Shown: positions 18,119 through 28,836 of the stretch, piece after piece
Position numbering within the stretch: position 1 is the stretch's first letter
Layout of the letters: every line of letters starts with the position of its first letter
Assembly: GCF_010669145.1 (NCBI RefSeq)
Contig: NZ_CP048635.1
Span: forward strand, 248,001 to 312,000
Source: Rhizobium oryzihabitans
Lineage (GTDB): Bacteria; Pseudomonadota; Alphaproteobacteria; Rhizobiales; Rhizobiaceae
Length of the DNA: 64,000 nt
Direction of reading: 5' to 3'
Made by a program: the position numbers and the translations under genes
The notes under the pieces: generated by a model
The model's input: only the letters and a program-made list of their open reading frames with translations
Told to the model about the DNA's origin: nothing
The model's database searches: none

Positions 18119-19117
18119 TTATGCGGACTGCACAGCCTCAATCTTCCCGATGCCGCCAACCGTGCCGGCGAAATCCTGCCACACGCCCTGCGCGCCCTTG
18201 CGCCATTCGTCGAGGGCTTCCGGCTTCAGAACCTTGCCGCCCTTGGAAATCGCAAGTTCGACGGACTTTGCTTCGTCTTCAACGATCAGCTGGTTGAAAT
18301 ATTGCGCGCCCTCGCTCGATGCTTCCAGCAAAACCTTCTTTTCTTCGTCATCCAGCTGGTTCCAGAATGTCGCACCGTAATAGACGACACCCGAGGCCCA
18401 GATATGGCCGGTCTCGGTCATATAGGGCACGACCTCGTAAAGCTTGAACCCGGCATAGGCGGACTTGGTCAGATCCATGGCATCGGCGACACCGGTCGCC
18501 AGCGCATTATAGGTCTCGGTGATCGGGATGCCGACGGGCGTGGTGCCGAAGGCGCTCCAGAGCCTGGTGTGCAGCGGGCTCTGGATGACGCGGATTTTCT
18601 TGCCTTCCAGTTGCTCCGGTCTGGTCACGGGTTCCTTGGTCAGGAGATGGCGCGCGCCGTAATTGATAAAGTCTGCGGCAACGAATTGCTGCGCGCCGAG
18701 CTTCGTCTTCAAGTCGTTGCCGGTCTCGCCCGTCACCACCTTGCGCACATGGTCTGCATCGCGAAACAGGAAAGGCAGATCGAGGATTTGCAGCTCCGGC
18801 ACCCAGCCGGAAAGCGAGGAGACGGTGGACAGGCTCGCCTGAACCGATCCGAGCCGGATGTTTTCCGCCACTTCCTTTTCGCCGCCCAGTGCACCGCTCT
18901 TGACGATGTTGAAACGGAAACGGCCGGGCAGCTTTGCCTCCACCAGTTCGCTGATCTTCACCCAGATTTTCGTCTCCGGCTTGTCGTCGGCGAACAGGGA
19001 AGCGACCGTAATGCTACGGGTTTTGGCATTTGCACTGCGCACGAACGCGGGCGCGGCAAACGTCGCTGCACCTATGGCAGAGAATTTCAGGAGATTGCGA
19101 CGATCGATAGTAGTCAT
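18119..19117 (-). CDS. TRAP transporter binding protein DctP with Tat-like signal
   Basis: A 332-residue DctP-family protein. The start at 19117 yields MTTIDRRNLLKFSAIGAATFAAPAFVRSANA, whose RRNLLK is a twin-arginine-type motif, suggesting export in folded form. Family segments include ASLFADDKPETKIWVKISELVEAKLPGRF, GSVQASLSTVSSLSGWVPELQILDLPFLF and GKKIRVIQSPLHTRLW, with the ligand arginine in KIRVIQS. It is the last gene of a leftward operon with a fused DctQM permease and an SsuD-like monooxygenase, so an organosulfur acid is a plausible ligand by inference. Confidence 0.88.
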   Translation of the reverse strand: MTTIDRRNLLKFSAIGAATFAAPAFVRSANAKTRSITVASLFADDKPETKIWVKISELVEAKLPGRFRFNIVKSGALGGEKEVAENIRLGSVQASLSTVSSLSGWVPELQILDLPFLFRDADHVRKVVTGETGNDLKTKLGAQQFVAADFINYGARHLLTKEPVTRPEQLEGKKIRVIQSPLHTRLWSAFGTTPVGIPITETYNALATGVADAMDLTKSAYAGFKLYEVVPYMTETGHIWASGVVYYGATFWNQLDDEEKKVLLEASSEGAQYFNQLIVEDEAKSVELAISKGGKVLKPEALDEWRKGAQGVWQDFAGTVGGIGKIEAVQSA

Positions 19118-19133
19118 GAATAAAACCCCGGAT

Positions 19134-20966
19134 TTAGAAGATAATGGCCCAGGCGCACAGAATGGCGAGGGAAACGAGAAGAGAGACAAGATAGGGAACG
19201 ACGGCCCGGAAAAGCGCTGTCGCCGGAATGCGGGTGACGCCGCTGACCACGAAGATCAGCATGCCGAGCGGTGGCGTCAGGCCATGGATCATCAGATTGA
19301 CCACGAGAATGACGCCGAAATGGATCGGATCGATACCGGCGGCCACTGCGGCGGGCAGCAGGATCGGGCCGAAGAGCAGGATGGCAGCACCAATATCCAG
19401 CACCAGCCCGACCACGAGCAGGATCAGGTTGGACAGCAGAAGCACCGCGATCTTGCTGCCACCGAGCAGGGTGACAAAATCGGTCACGAGGCCGGAGACG
19501 TTGTCCACCGCCAGCAGGAAGGCGAAAGGACCCGCCGTGCCGATCAGAAGGCCGATGGCCGCTGCCTCGCCGGCCGATTGCCGGAAGGTTGCAAAAATGC
19601 GACGCGCGCCCAGCCGATACCCGAAGCCGAGAAGCAGCGTGTAGAGTGCTGCAAGTGCGGCCGCTTCCGTGGTGGTGACAATACCGATGCGGATGCCGAC
19701 CACCACGATGACGCCGAGGCCGAAGGCGGGTATGGCGGCGATGGCGGAGCGCCAGCGTTCAACTCCCGTGGCGCGCGGCAGGGTATCGACGCTGCGCACG
19801 CTCAAATGGATCGCCACCGCAAGGCAGACCGCCATCAGCCCGCCGGCAAAGAAGCCGCCCACCAGCAGCGAGCCGACCGACAGATTAGTGGCTGTGGCAA
19901 GGATCAAGAAAGCAATGGAGGGCGGGATGACGTTGTCGAGCACCGAGGTGGCGGCAATGATCGCACCCGCCTGCGCCGGCGGATAGCCGTGCTTGACCAG
20001 TTCCGGCTGGAACGTCGAGGCGCCGAAGGCGGCATTGGCGACCGAGGAACCGGATGCGCCGGAAAACAGCACGCTGGTCAACAACGTCGTCTGCGCCAAA
20101 CCCGCCCGCCGGTGTCCGACCATGGCGGCGGCGAAACGAACCAGCTGGTTGGCAACGCCCGATTCCGTCAGCAGGCTTCCGGCCAGCAGGAAGAAGGGGA
20201 TGGCGAGCAGCAGGAATTTCGACATGCCGGTTACCGTCGAGGAAACGATGGCCGGCTCGGGCAAGGTGCTGCCGAAAGCGATCGCCACGTAAGCTGCGGC
20301 GAGGAAGGCATGGGCGAGCGGTGCCGCCAGCACCAACCCCAACGCCGCCGTGAGCGCCAGAAACAGGCTTGGCGGCAGTGTCGTATCAACGAAAACTTCC
20401 GGCAGGCCAACATAGGCCACAAGTGCAATGGCGAGAGACGCGAGAACGGCAAGCGTCTTGCCTTCACTGACACGCTGAAGCGCGAGATAGAGAAGGATCA
20501 GCGCGCCGCCAGCGCCGAGAAAGCCGAACCGCACCCATTCCGGCAGGCCGAGCGTCGGAGAGGTGCCGCCCAGCATCGCAGCGATTTCAACCCCGCCGAA
20601 GGCGAGGATAAGCGCCGCGACGAAGGAGAAGGCATCGGCCAGAACTTCGGTTGCCGCATGAAATCGCTGAGGCAAAAACCGCACGAAAACATCGAGCCGC
20701 ATGGCAAGCGCGCTTTTGAGGCTGAGCGGCGCGCCGACCGCGATCATCGCCACATGCAGCCAGATGCCGAGGTCTTCTGCGCCGATGAAGCCGGTGTGAA
20801 ACAGATAACGCAGGGTGACATTGACCAGCACCACCACAAGAAGCGTGGCAAGAATGGCGGCGGCGACCGCGCCGAGCGCCTTGTCCAGGACGGCAAGCGC
20901 GCGCTCAGCCACACGCTGCGGGCCGATGCGCCGTTGTGCAATTGTTGTTGCCGGACTTGCCGTCAT
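19134..20966 (-). CDS. Fused TRAP transporter permease DctQM
   Basis: A 610-residue fusion. Residues 1-160 form the small DctQ unit (LVNVTLRYLFHTGFIGAEDLGIWLHVAMIAVGAPLSLKS). A linker with two more helices follows, and about 190-610 form the DctM unit, with IPFFLLAGSLLTESGVANQLVRFA, VLFSGASGSSVANAAFGAST, ATSVLDNVIPPSIAFLI and NLMIHGLTPPLGMLIFV. The start at 20966 follows GGAGTGGAG on the coding strand. It lies 16 bases from dctP and 31 bases after the monooxygenase. Fusions of Q and M are a recognised subclass of TRAP transporters. Confidence 0.9.
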   Translation of the reverse strand: MTASPATTIAQRRIGPQRVAERALAVLDKALGAVAAAILATLLVVVLVNVTLRYLFHTGFIGAEDLGIWLHVAMIAVGAPLSLKSALAMRLDVFVRFLPQRFHAATEVLADAFSFVAALILAFGGVEIAAMLGGTSPTLGLPEWVRFGFLGAGGALILLYLALQRVSEGKTLAVLASLAIALVAYVGLPEVFVDTTLPPSLFLALTAALGLVLAAPLAHAFLAAAYVAIAFGSTLPEPAIVSSTVTGMSKFLLLAIPFFLLAGSLLTESGVANQLVRFAAAMVGHRRAGLAQTTLLTSVLFSGASGSSVANAAFGASTFQPELVKHGYPPAQAGAIIAATSVLDNVIPPSIAFLILATATNLSVGSLLVGGFFAGGLMAVCLAVAIHLSVRSVDTLPRATGVERWRSAIAAIPAFGLGVIVVVGIRIGIVTTTEAAALAALYTLLLGFGYRLGARRIFATFRQSAGEAAAIGLLIGTAGPFAFLLAVDNVSGLVTDFVTLLGGSKIAVLLLSNLILLVVGLVLDIGAAILLFGPILLPAAVAAGIDPIHFGVILVVNLMIHGLTPPLGMLIFVVSGVTRIPATALFRAVVPYLVSLLVSLAILCAWAIIF

Positions 20967-20997
20967 GTCTTTTTTCTCCACTCCCGGAAGGCCATGC

Positions 20998-22125
20998 TCA
21001 CGATGCCTTTGCAGAGAGGTCGCGATCGAACAAGGTCGACCAGGTGAATTGTTTGGCCGACGAGACTTCCCGCGATACATCAAGACGCGGCAGAACCTTT
21101 TCCCCGAAGCGGAAAGCCTCTTCCAGCAATGGCATGCCGGAAAGGATGAAGGTATTCACGCCCACCTTCTTATAGGCCTCCAGCGTGCGGATGACAGTAT
21201 CCGGCGAACCGACAATCGCGGTTCCCGGCCCCGGCCGCACAAGGCCGATGCCGGCCCAGAGGTTGGGTGCGATTTCCAGATCGCGCAGGTTCTCCGGTTT
21301 CTGCCCGCCATGCATCGCCGTCATGCGCTGCTGGCCGACGGAATCCGTCTTGCCGACGAAACGCTGATTGGCGGCAATGGCACGCTCATCCATGCGCCCG
21401 TAAAGATCGGCGGCGGCGGCCCAGGCCTCTTCGTCCGTATCGCGGACAATAACATAAAGGCGAATGCCGTATTCCAGCTCGCGGCCGAGCTTTTCCGCCC
21501 GCGCCTTGACGAGATCGACCTTTGCGCCGATCTGGTCCGGCGTTTCACCCCAGGAAAGATAGGTCTCGACATGTTTGGCCGCGACGTCGATGGCCTTGTC
21601 CGAGGAGCCGCCAAACCACAATGGCGGAGGCTCGATGCCCTGCCCCACCGGCAACGCCAGCTTTGCGCCTTCCGTCTGGAAATGCCGCCCCTTGAAATCG
21701 ACCGTTTCACCGGCAAAAAGGTGGTGCCAGATCTGCAGATATTCATCCGCCATATCGTAACGCTCGTCATGCGGCATGGTCATGCCGTAAGCGCCGAGCA
21801 TCTTGGCATCGCCCGAGACGACATTGATCAGCAGACGTCCGCGCGAAAACTCCTGAAGCGTCGCCGCCATTTTGGCGAGCAGCGTTGGCGCGACAAGGCC
21901 GGGATGAATGGCGACCAGAAACTTCAGCCGCTCGGTATAGGAAAGCAGCGCGCCCGCCAGAACCCAGACGTCATGCGCGCCGGTGGCAAACAATGCGCCG
22001 GTGTAACCAAGCTGGTCGTAAGCGAGCGCCAGCTGCTTGTAATAACCGAGATCGACCTTGCGGGAACCTTCCGGTTGCCAGGGATAAGCGCCATCGGGCG
22101 CGCACATGTACCAGAAAACATTCAT
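20998..22125 (-). CDS. FMNH2-dependent alkanesulfonate monooxygenase-like (SsuD/LLM family)
   Basis: A 375-residue luciferase-like flavin monooxygenase of the SsuD branch: MNVFWYMCAPDGAYPW, GALFATGAHDVWVLAGALLSYTERLKFLVAIHPGLVAPTLLAKM, RLLINVVSGD, HDERYDMADEYLQIW, PPPLWFGGSSDKAIDVAAKHVETYLSWGE, and a C-terminal GSPDTVIRTLEAYKKVGVNTFILSG. Such enzymes split C-S bonds of sulfonates or oxidise related organosulfur compounds using reduced FMN. The start at 22125 has GGGAGGCG upstream and overlaps the previous stop (ATGA). No flavin reductase is encoded in this operon, so reduced flavin must come from elsewhere. Confidence 0.88.
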   Translation of the reverse strand: MNVFWYMCAPDGAYPWQPEGSRKVDLGYYKQLALAYDQLGYTGALFATGAHDVWVLAGALLSYTERLKFLVAIHPGLVAPTLLAKMAATLQEFSRGRLLINVVSGDAKMLGAYGMTMPHDERYDMADEYLQIWHHLFAGETVDFKGRHFQTEGAKLALPVGQGIEPPPLWFGGSSDKAIDVAAKHVETYLSWGETPDQIGAKVDLVKARAEKLGRELEYGIRLYVIVRDTDEEAWAAAADLYGRMDERAIAANQRFVGKTDSVGQQRMTAMHGGQKPENLRDLEIAPNLWAGIGLVRPGPGTAIVGSPDTVIRTLEAYKKVGVNTFILSGMPLLEEAFRFGEKVLPRLDVSREVSSAKQFTWSTLFDRDLSAKAS

Positions 22126-22973
22126 CTGTCGCCTCCCGCGCTGGCTGATTGCCCCGTCAGAACCGGTAAAGAGAAATGACCGTGCCTGTAAAGCGTATCG
22201 GCCTCCTCCTGCTGTTCGGCAAGGATATTTTCGGCAGCGGGCACCACCGAAAGATCGCGCGAGCGCAGCACCTTTGCCCATGACTGCGCGTCGCCTTCGC
22301 TTCCCGGCTCGGCGGCAAGAAGGGCTGCGGCCCTGTCTATATCCGCCATGACGGCCCGGCCAACGCGGTCCAGTTCGGCGGCAATCGCCTCGCGCCTCTC
22401 CAGCGCCACAGTGTGACGCGCAAGCGTCCAGAACAGCGAGCGGTTGGGAATGGTGGAGCCGCAACGGACCAGAAGACTGATCTCTTCATGGGTCAGGGCT
22501 TTTTCGAGCCGTGGCGACATCGTCACCCAGGCATCGACGCGGCCTTCCACGAGGTCGCGAAGGCTATCGCTGTCGCCGCTTTCGATGCGTGTCACGTCCG
22601 CTAAACCAAGCCCGGCCCCTTCCAGACTGCGCGCCAGAAGATAGGTGTGAAACGATCCGTCGATCAGCGATATGCGCTTTCCCGAGAGATCGGCGGCGGA
22701 ACGGATCGGGCTATCCCGCCGCACGAGGATCGCGCCGTTTGCTGGCCTCGGCGCAGAGGCCGCGATATAGGCTGCGGAAAGCCCGCGCGCATCCGCCTCA
22801 ATGGGCGGCGTCGAACCCGTGCCGCCGAAATGGATGTCGCCCTTTTCCAGAAGCGCCGCCGTATCGCGCCCTTCGCGATAGGGCACGAACTCCGGATCGA
22901 ATTTATCAAACGCGCCGGGCCAGAGCCGGGCGAGCCGCAAATGCAGATTGTTGGGATGGACCCCGATTTTCAT
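22122..22973 (-). CDS. SsuA/TauA-like substrate-binding protein without signal peptide
   Basis: A 283-residue protein with the SsuA/NitT fold: MKIGVHPNNLHLRLARLW, VPYREGRDTAALLEKGDIHFGGTGSTPPIEADARGL, GAILVRRDSPIRSAADLSGKRISLIDGSFHTYLLARSLEGAGL and VEGRVDAWVTMSPRLE. The start at 22973 has GAGGTG 7 bases upstream, and the chain begins straight at the first beta strand. There is therefore no leader, and no upstream in-frame extension supplies one. It may work in the cytoplasm, for example as a ligand-binding or sensing partner of the monooxygenase whose start it overlaps. Confidence 0.8.
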   Translation of the reverse strand: MKIGVHPNNLHLRLARLWPGAFDKFDPEFVPYREGRDTAALLEKGDIHFGGTGSTPPIEADARGLSAAYIAASAPRPANGAILVRRDSPIRSAADLSGKRISLIDGSFHTYLLARSLEGAGLGLADVTRIESGDSDSLRDLVEGRVDAWVTMSPRLEKALTHEEISLLVRCGSTIPNRSLFWTLARHTVALERREAIAAELDRVGRAVMADIDRAAALLAAEPGSEGDAQSWAKVLRSRDLSVVPAAENILAEQQEEADTLYRHGHFSLPVLTGQSASAGGDR

Positions 22974-22998
22974 GTCGACACCTCATTTCGCAATCAAT

Positions 22999-23162
22999 CT
23001 ACTTTTTTATAGAATGTTTTCGAGGAACGTTTTGGCGATCCTTGTCCGGAAAGCGAAAGAGAAATCTACTAATCCTGTAGATTTTGAAAAATGCTTGATC
23101 CGGCCAAACGAATCTTAATCAAGCCATTGAAATTTATCACAATACAATTTACTTTTTTATAG
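22999..23162. promoter_or_regulatory. Divergent regulatory region with repeated operator-like motifs
   Basis: The 12-mer ACTTTTTTATAG occurs exactly at 23001-23012 and 23151-23162, one copy next to each divergent gene start. Between them lies a perfect-armed palindrome, ATCTAC-TAATCCT-GTAGAT, at 23064-23082. The spacing and symmetry suggest binding sites for the ArsR-type regulator encoded next to them; the assignment is inferred. Confidence 0.6.
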
Positions 23163-23184
23163 TTTGAAAAATGGGCCTGTAATC

Positions 23185-23550
23185 GTGACGAAACCGGTTT
23201 CCAATCTCATCTGCCGCAGCGTGGTGGAAGCGAGCGAGCTTTTGAAGCTTGTCGCCAACGCCAATCGCCTGGCCATCGTCTGTTATCTCATGGAAACGGA
23301 AGCCTCCGTTTCAGCACTGGAATATGAGCTCGGCATCCAGCAGCCGACCCTTTCCCAGCAGCTAGCCGAATTACGCGACGCCGGCGTGATCGAAGGCTCG
23401 CGGGAAGGCAAACAGGTCATCTATCGCGTCACCGATCCGCGCATCGTCCAGCTGGTTTTGACATTGCGCGGTCTTTATGCTGATCTTTCCGACGTGACCG
23501 GCAAGAAAGGCAGGCGGGCTTTGCCGCTGGATGAGGCGATGTTCGATTAG
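23185..23550 (+). CDS. ArsR-family (BigR-like) transcriptional regulator
   Basis: A winged-helix regulator of 121 residues from a GTG at 23185. A TTG at 23164 would add seven residues, and neither start has a clear ribosome-binding site. The core is ELLKLVANANRLAIVCYLMETEASVSALEYELGIQQPTLSQQLAELRDAGVIEGSREGKQVIYRV. The classical metal site (CVC) is absent. The cysteine in IVCYL sits where persulfide-sensing BigR/SqrR proteins have their first redox cysteine, but the second expected cysteine near the C-terminal helix is missing. It is divergent from an organosulfur-type operon and one base from a GST gene, which points to sulfur or electrophile sensing. Confidence 0.8.
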   Translation: MTKPVSNLICRSVVEASELLKLVANANRLAIVCYLMETEASVSALEYELGIQQPTLSQQLAELRDAGVIEGSREGKQVIYRVTDPRIVQLVLTLRGLYADLSDVTGKKGRRALPLDEAMFD

Positions 23551-23551
23551 C

Positions 23552-24181
23552 ATGATCGACCTCTATACCTGGATCACCCCCAACGGCCTGAAAATCTCGA
23601 TTGCGCTGGAAGAACTCGGCCTGCCCTATGTCAGCCACGCCATCGACATCGAAAAAGGCGAGCAATTCTCAGCCGACTATACCCGCATCAATCCCGGCTC
23701 GAAAATCCCGGCGATCGCCGATCGCGATAACGGCACCATCCTGACGGAATCGAATGCGATCCTGATCTACCTCGCCGAAAAAGTCGGGCGGCTTCTGCCT
23801 GCCTCCAAGGCTGCGCGGCTGACCGTCACCGAATGGCTGATGTGGCAGGGCGCCAATTTTGGCCCGACACTCGGTTATGCCCATTATTTCCTGACCTATA
23901 ATGCCGGACAGGCACCCTTTGCGGAGACGCGTTTCACGACGGATGTGGAGCGGCTATACAAGACATTGAACGACCGGCTGACAGGCCGGGAATTCATCGC
24001 CGGAGATTTCTCCATAGCCGATATCGCCATCTGGCCATGGGTCTCGCGTTTCGCGCGCCACAAAATCGACCTCAACGATTTTCCGGCGGTACAGCAATGG
24101 TATCGCCAGCTCGGACAGCGCGAAACTTTCCAGCGCGGCTACCGTGTGCCTTTCGCGACGTCCGACGTACCGGGTCTTTAA
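23552..24181 (+). CDS. Glutathione S-transferase-like protein (YfcG/Nu class)
   Basis: A 209-residue GST. The N-terminal thioredoxin-fold domain begins MIDLYTWITPNGLKISIALEELGLPY; the TPNG loop with Thr and Asn is the signature of YfcG/YghU disulfide-bond oxidoreductases. NPGSKIPAI and the glutathione-binding ESNAILIYLAEK follow. The helical C-terminal domain runs from about 90 (TEWLMWQGANFGPTLGYAHYF, FSIADIAIWPWVSRF). It begins one base after the ArsR stop, so the two are co-transcribed. A role in glutathione-dependent handling of sulfur compounds is likely but unproven. Confidence 0.88.
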   Translation: MIDLYTWITPNGLKISIALEELGLPYVSHAIDIEKGEQFSADYTRINPGSKIPAIADRDNGTILTESNAILIYLAEKVGRLLPASKAARLTVTEWLMWQGANFGPTLGYAHYFLTYNAGQAPFAETRFTTDVERLYKTLNDRLTGREFIAGDFSIADIAIWPWVSRFARHKIDLNDFPAVQQWYRQLGQRETFQRGYRVPFATSDVPGL

Positions 24182-24187
24182 CCTGCT

Positions 24188-26023
<1,836 letters not shown>

Positions 26024-26125
26024 GATCGGTCCCTTCTATTATTCTGGTTGCAATGCTTGGGCGGGCAGTTGCCGCGAGTTTCTTCTCCCCGAGGGGAGAG
26101 GAAACAAGTGGCCCCCTCGCTTCCC

Positions 26126-27322
26126 TTAATCCGGCCAGCGCAGCATGCCATCGAAACGGTGGCGGCTGCGGTCGTCGAACGGAGTTGCAATCACCTCGTT
26201 GGAGGCGCGCGCCTTGTCCAGTTCCTCCGCCAGACGCGACGCCACGATGGTTTCCTGTCCGGGATGAAGGTTGCAGGGGTCGAGATAGAAATAGCGATGC
26301 TCCACCTCATGGTCGCGAGTAATGATCGGCGGGTTGCCTCTCGCTAGTGCCGTCGTCAGGTCCCAGGCGGTGATGTGCGCTTCCTCGGCATTGATGATAA
26401 CGCGCAGCCTGTCGAGCGGGTTATTGGTCGGATCCGGCTCGATCAGCGCCGTCACGCCGGGGCGGCCATCCAGCGTATCCTTCCAGAGATTGAGATAGCC
26501 GGTCTCACGCTCACGGATGCCGGCATGGTCGCGCTTTTCCCAGGCTTCCAGTGCCGCCATGACGCCATAGATGCTTTCCTTGCCGACCTTCATGCCGCGG
26601 CCGATTCCCATATTCTGCAGGAAGGCGTTGCGCACCAGTTCCTTTTTGCCGGCCACGATGCCGGAGGTGGGACCGCCGAGGAACTTGTGGCCGGAATAGA
26701 GCACGACATCCGCACCCGTGGCCAGAAACAGCTCCAGATCATATTCGGAAGCCGCATCAACGATAACCGGCACGCCCTTGGCGTGGGCAATCTCGACAAA
26801 TTCGGAAAGATGCAGCAGGCCGTAATCAACAACATGGTGCGAGATGACATAAACCGCCGCCGCCGTCTTGTCGGTGATGGCGTTTTCCATGTGAAAACGA
26901 TGAGTGGACGTCGCCTGCCCGACCAGGACCACCTTGCCGCCGGCGAGCCGGATTGCCTGATCCACCGGCGCGCCGTAGCTCACCACATGCCCCATCTGCA
27001 CCAGCACCTCGTTCTTTTCCGGCGCGGTATCAGGCAGCTTTTCGATGGCCAGGAGATTGTTACCGGTAATGGCCCCCGCAACCGCAAGGCTGATGCCGGA
27101 AGAGCAGGATGCTGTCACGAAACCGGCCTCGCCGCCCGTCAGCCTTGCGATGATCGCGCTTGCCTTCCGCTGCAGATCGTTAATCTCGACGAATTGCGGC
27201 AGGATCGCCGCCATGGCCTCAACTGCCTCAGGAACGACAATGGAAGCGCCAAGCGACGTCATGGTGCCCGAGACGTTGATAACCGGGCGAAGGCCGATCC
27301 TGCTTCTGATATCCTCGGTCAT
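26126..27322 (-). CDS. SelA-like PLP-dependent enzyme (possible amino-acid/amino-sugar-acid ammonia-lyase)
   Basis: A 398-residue fold-type I PLP protein of the SelA-like group that includes D-glucosaminate-6-phosphate ammonia-lyase. The start at 27322 has AGGAG upstream. Markers are [26 protein letters not shown], the phosphate-binding [18 protein letters not shown] and [37 protein letters not shown], in which Lys213 would bind PLP. Neighbours encode a dipeptide-type transporter, a cog3964 amidohydrolase and a Rid protein. Such lyases make enamine or imine intermediates that Rid proteins hydrolyse, which supports a shared pathway. It is not a true selenocysteine synthase: no other selenium genes are near. 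Confidence 0.8.
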   Translation of the reverse strand: MTEDIRSRIGLRPVINVSGTMTSLGASIVVPEAVEAMAAILPQFVEINDLQRKASAIIARLTGGEAGFVTASCSSGISLAVAGAITGNNLLAIEKLPDTAPEKNEVLVQMGHVVSYGAPVDQAIRLAGGKVVLVGQATSTHRFHMENAITDKTAAAVYVISHHVVDYGLLHLSEFVEIAHAKGVPVIVDAASEYDLELFLATGADVVLYSGHKFLGGPTSGIVAGKKELVRNAFLQNMGIGRGMKVGKESIYGVMAALEAWEKRDHAGIRERETGYLNLWKDTLDGRPGVTALIEPDPTNNPLDRLRVIINAEEAHITAWDLTTALARGNPPIITRDHEVEHRYFYLDPCNLHPGQETIVASRLAEELDKARASNEVIATPFDDRSRHRFDGMLRWPD

Positions 27323-27367
27323 GTCTTTCTCCTGTCTTTGCGATGCGATGGGCATCGACATATATGC

Positions 27368-27382
27368 CATAATAATGTAATA
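27368..27382. promoter_or_regulatory. Putative IclR operator, site 1
   Basis: CATAATAATGTAATA lies between the divergent SelA-like and iclR-type genes. Fourteen of 15 bases recur, inverted, at 33766-33780 upstream of the binding-protein gene of the same locus. A shared binding site for the IclR regulator is the simplest reading. Confidence 0.55.
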
Positions 27383-27396
27383 GCTTCTCAAAACTC

Positions 27397-28248
27397 ATGA
27401 GGAGCCGGAAATTGGACGCCCATAGACTGGACGAATTGTCTTCACCCGCCCTGTCCCCGACCGAGGAAAACCCGGACGCGAAAGGGGCCAAGCGCTCGCG
27501 CGTCAGCGGTATCGACCGTGCGCTTCAGGTGATTGATTACCTTTACGAAACCGGATCGCCAGCCGGCGCTTACGCTATTGCCAAGGCAATCAAGGCGCCG
27601 CTTTCCACCGTCTATGTGATCGTTGACGATCTTGTCGAAAAGAACATGCTGGCGCGCAATGCCGATGGCAACATCTGGCTCGGCGCGCGGCTTTATCACT
27701 ACGGCCTTGCCTATGCCCGCTCGCTGGATTTCATGGGTGTCGCGACCCACGAAATGCATGATCTCTGCCGCCATGCGGGCGAGACCGTCCAGCTTTGCGG
27801 TCGCGATGGCGACCATATGCTGGTGCTGGCCATGGCCGATGGTCCCAGCCATTTTCAGGTTGCCTCGCGCGTCGGCACCCGCGTTCCCCTGAACTGGACG
27901 GCGTCGGGCCGGCTGCTCGTCGGGCATCTGCCGGAGGCGGAACGCGTGGAACTGTTCAAACGCTGCGCCCGCACCTCGCCCACGGGCCGCGCGGAAATCA
28001 ACCCGGAGACCCTGTCGCAATCGGCGGGCGCTGCCTTCCACGACCGGCTGTCGATACAGGTCGCCGAGTCCGACTACGCTGTCGCCTGCATCGCCTCGCC
28101 GATTTGCGACAACAGGGGCGAATGCGTGGCGACGATTTCCATCGTGCTGCCGGAACAGAAGGTGCTGGCGGACGAGAACCACTACACCGAACAGGTCAGG
28201 GTTTCGGCCGAAAGGATCGAGAAGCTGATGGGCTGGCGCAACCATTGA
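27397..28248 (+). CDS. IclR-family transcriptional regulator
   Basis: A 283-residue regulator. After about 35 variable residues, the winged helix runs SGIDRALQVIDYLYETGSPAGAYAIAKAIKAPLSTVYVIVDDLVEKNMLARN. The IclR effector domain follows from about 110 (GETVQLCGRDGDHMLVLAMADGP, GTRVPLNWTASGRLLVGHLP, YAVACIASPICDNRGECVATISIVLP). It is transcribed against the enzyme genes on both sides: divergent from the SelA-like gene and convergent with the Rid gene. The AT-rich operator-like site just upstream suggests autoregulation. The first ATG is used; a shorter start is possible. Confidence 0.88.
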   Translation: MRSRKLDAHRLDELSSPALSPTEENPDAKGAKRSRVSGIDRALQVIDYLYETGSPAGAYAIAKAIKAPLSTVYVIVDDLVEKNMLARNADGNIWLGARLYHYGLAYARSLDFMGVATHEMHDLCRHAGETVQLCGRDGDHMLVLAMADGPSHFQVASRVGTRVPLNWTASGRLLVGHLPEAERVELFKRCARTSPTGRAEINPETLSQSAGAAFHDRLSIQVAESDYAVACIASPICDNRGECVATISIVLPEQKVLADENHYTEQVRVSAERIEKLMGWRNH

Positions 28249-28254
28249 ACGGCC

Positions 28255-28748
28255 TCAATCCCTCAGCGCGATGATCGCTTCAATCTCAACGGTGATGTTG
28301 CCCGGCAGCGAGCCGAAACCAACGGCGGAGCGGGCGTGCTGTCCCGCATCGCCGAACACATCGATGAAGAGATCGGAGCAGCCATTGATGACGCTCGGAT
28401 GATCGCGGAAATCGCTGACGGCATTGACCATGCCGAGCAGCTTGACCACCTTCTTCACCCGCGACAGGTCCCCAGCGCCTCATGCATGACGGCAAGAAGA
28501 TTGATGCCGGTGAGTCGCGCATGCTGGTACGCCTCATCCAGCCCGATCTCGGCACCTACCTTGCCGGCGTAGAGGTGTCCGTTCTCCTCCCTCGGGCCTT
28601 GTCCCGAAAGATAAAGCATATTGCCTTCCACCACATGCGTGACGAAATTGGCGATCGGCGGCGGCGGTGGCGGCAGCGAGATGCCGAGCGCGGCAAGCCG
28701 GTCGTAGGGCGAATGACGCCCCTCTGCCTCAAGCGAAGACTGTTTCAC
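28255..28748 (-). pseudogene. Rid (YjgF) family enamine/imine deaminase, frameshifted
   Basis: It starts with GTG at 28748, 5 bases after GAGGAA. The first frame gives AALGISLPPPPPPIANFVTHVVEGNMLYLSGQGP and runs to HEALG, then leaves frame. The second frame resumes with VKKVVKLLGMVNAVSDFRDHPSVINGCSDLFIDVFGDAGQHARSAVGFGSLPGNITVEIEAIIALRD. One extra base in CCCC (plus strand 28470-28473) restores HEALGDLSRVKKVVKL and a protein of about 164 residues, typical of the YjgF-like subgroup with the RSAVG.GSLP motif holding the substrate arginine. The likely job is hydrolysis of reactive enamines released by the PLP enzyme of the locus. The break looks like a base-calling error. Confidence 0.8.
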
Positions 28749-28836
28749 GCGAATTCCTCATAATGCCGGGACGGGTATCCCATAATCTCTGCGGAAGGCG
28801 GAGGGGCTGACTGCCCCTCCGCGCCTCCAATCTGGT

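Noticed and set aside
18858..21047. 729-codon open frame on the plus strand
   Set aside because: It lies antisense to the TRAP DctP and DctQM genes, is extremely rich in Arg, Asp and His, and has no domain; it is a GC-rich shadow frame.
26084..26099. TCTCCCC/GGGGAGA inverted repeat between the ABC and SelA-like genes
   Set aside because: Short and resembling part of the mosaic repeats, but too small to call as an element or terminator.
26126..27322. Selenocysteine synthase assignment
   Set aside because: The fold is SelA-like, but no tRNA-Sec, SelB or selenoprotein gene is seen and the context is catabolic.
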